Source: Candidatus Bathyarchaeota archaeon | Lineage (GTDB): Archaea; Thermoproteota; Bathyarchaeia; RBG-16-48-13; GCA-020345945 | Assembly: GCA_020345945.1 (NCBI GenBank) | Contig: CP070773.1 | Span: 808,594 to 814,792, forward strand | Direction of reading: 5' to 3' | Length of the DNA: 6,199 bases | In this document: positions 5,599 through 6,199 of the stretch, piece by piece | Layout: every line of letters starts with the position of its first letter | How positions within the stretch are numbered: the stretch's first letter is position 1 | The notes under the pieces: model-generated | The model's input: only the letters and a program-made list of their open reading frames with translations | The model's database searches: none | What the model was told of the DNA's origin: nothing | Translations under genes and position numbers: made by a program

Positions 5599-6199
5599 TC
5601 AGTCACCTCGCTTTAGAACGGTCACGACGACTGTCGCCCCTGATCCTCCCATGTTGTGGGCTATTCCGATATCGGCTCCCTTGACTTGGACCGCTTCTGG
5701 AGCTTCCCCTCTGAGTTGGTGGACGATCTCAATCACTTGTTTGATGCCTGTTGCGCCAACAGGATGTCCAGCAGACTTTAGTCCACCGTCTGTGTTGACT
5801 GGTAGAGATCCTCCTACCCATACTTCTCCTTCTTCATAGAGTTTTGCTGCCTCTCCCTTATTGCAGAAGCCTAGATCCTCTAATGTAATAAGCTCGGCGA
5901 TTGTGAAGCAGTCGTGTACCTCCGCCAGATCGACATCTTCATGGGTGATTTTTGCTTGTTTGAAAGCTTGTTTTCCTGCTTCAATTGTGGCGTCCACGCT
6001 GCACAAGCTTCTTCGGTTGAATAGGGTTAGAGTATCTGATGCTTGGGCGATGCCTGATATTATTATCGGTGTATCTGTGTATTGCCGAGCTTTTTCCGCT
6101 GGAACTAGGACTGCTGTGGCCGCTCCGTCTGTTATTGGAGAGCAGTCTAGCAATCGCAGTGGGTCTGCAACTAGTGTCGAATTTATCACATCATTAACC
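5599..6199 (-). CDS. Acetyl-CoA C-acetyltransferase (SCP2-type thiolase), C-terminal part
   Basis: The frame is open at the right edge of the window (reading V-N-D-V upstream of the GTG at 6189), so this is the last 199 residues of a protein usually near 390. Diagnostic blocks, numbered from the first whole codon, are [18 protein letters not shown] (16-33), [18 protein letters not shown] (93-110), [20 protein letters not shown] (131-150, with the active-site histidine in GHP) and the end [20 protein letters not shown] (178-197). The HDCF and HNMGG motifs mark the SCP2-like archaeal class rather than the bacterial type with a C-terminal CxGGG. The nucleophilic cysteine lies in the missing N-terminal half. 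In archaea it condenses two acetyl-CoA for the mevalonate pathway. The HMG-CoA synthase gene is expected just upstream, outside the window. The GTG at 6189 is not the true start. Confidence 0.92.
   Translation of the reverse strand, partial: VNDVINSTLVADPLRLLDCSPITDGAATAVLVPAEKARQYTDTPIIISGIAQASDTLTLFNRRSLCSVDATIEAGKQAFKQAKITHEDVDLAEVHDCFTIAELITLEDLGFCNKGEAAKLYEEGEVWVGGSLPVNTDGGLKSAGHPVGATGIKQVIEIVHQLRGEAPEAVQVKGADIGIAHNMGGSGATVVVTVLKRGD
5603..5609 (-). promoter_or_regulatory. Ribosome binding site of the DUF35 gene, inside the thiolase reading frame
   Basis: GAGGTGA on the minus strand is formed by the final thiolase codons and lies at ideal spacing to ATG 5597. It fixes the DUF35 start and predicts translational coupling of the two subunits of one complex. 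Confidence 0.75.

Noticed and set aside
5604..5606. GTG at 5606 as the DUF35 start
   Set aside because: The GTG is part of the GAGGTGA ribosome binding site that serves the ATG at 5597.
6187..6189. GTG at 6189 as the thiolase start
   Set aside because: The frame stays open to the window edge, and the thiolase N-terminal half with the nucleophilic cysteine would be missing.

Overview
The window looks like chromosomal DNA of an archaeon with GC in the mid-40s percent by eye. Three things point that way. There is a DUF39/CBS homocysteine-biosynthesis protein with its NIL-ferredoxin partner. There is a two-cysteine-pair DUF35 protein directly behind an SCP2-type thiolase, the archaeal mevalonate arrangement. 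Several Shine-Dalgarno sites (AGGAGGTGA, GGAGGTGA, GAGGTGA) match the archaeal 16S tail. A TACK-type lineage such as Bathyarchaeia is plausible, but the sequence alone does not prove it.

Left part (1-1538, minus strand): a two-gene operon. The upstream gene is the complete homocysteine-biosynthesis protein (DUF39 plus two CBS domains). Its stop codon lies inside the ribosome binding site of a second gene, of which only the first 13 codons (1-40) are in the window. That start resembles the NIL-domain/4Fe-4S ferredoxin protein that normally accompanies this family. A 230-base divergent intergenic region follows, holding a candidate TATA box and a perfect 8+8 dyad on the operon side.

Middle part (1769-4400, plus strand): a 12-helix MFS transporter, a small DUF4342 protein with an acidic head and a glycine-rich hydrophobic tail, and a UPF0280 (ApbE-fold-like) protein. 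UPF0280 (COG2122, MA1715 in Methanosarcina acetivorans) is the third protein linked to sulfide assimilation into homocysteine. The window therefore carries all three known players of that route within 4.4 kb, with a transporter and a DUF4342 protein between them.

Right part (4404-6199, minus strand): an SCP2-type acetoacetyl-CoA thiolase (C-terminal half only), a DUF35 Zn-ribbon/OB-fold protein translationally coupled to it, and, 90 bases further, type I 3-dehydroquinate dehydratase (aroD). The first two feed the mevalonate pathway for isoprenoid lipids. aroD belongs to the shikimate pathway. aroD converges on the UPF0280 gene with only 3 bases between the stop codons.

I saw no rRNA, tRNA, CRISPR array, insertion sequence or attachment site. 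The least certain parts are the start of the UPF0280 gene and what lies at 3404-3548, where an antisense reading frame competes with a plain leader region.
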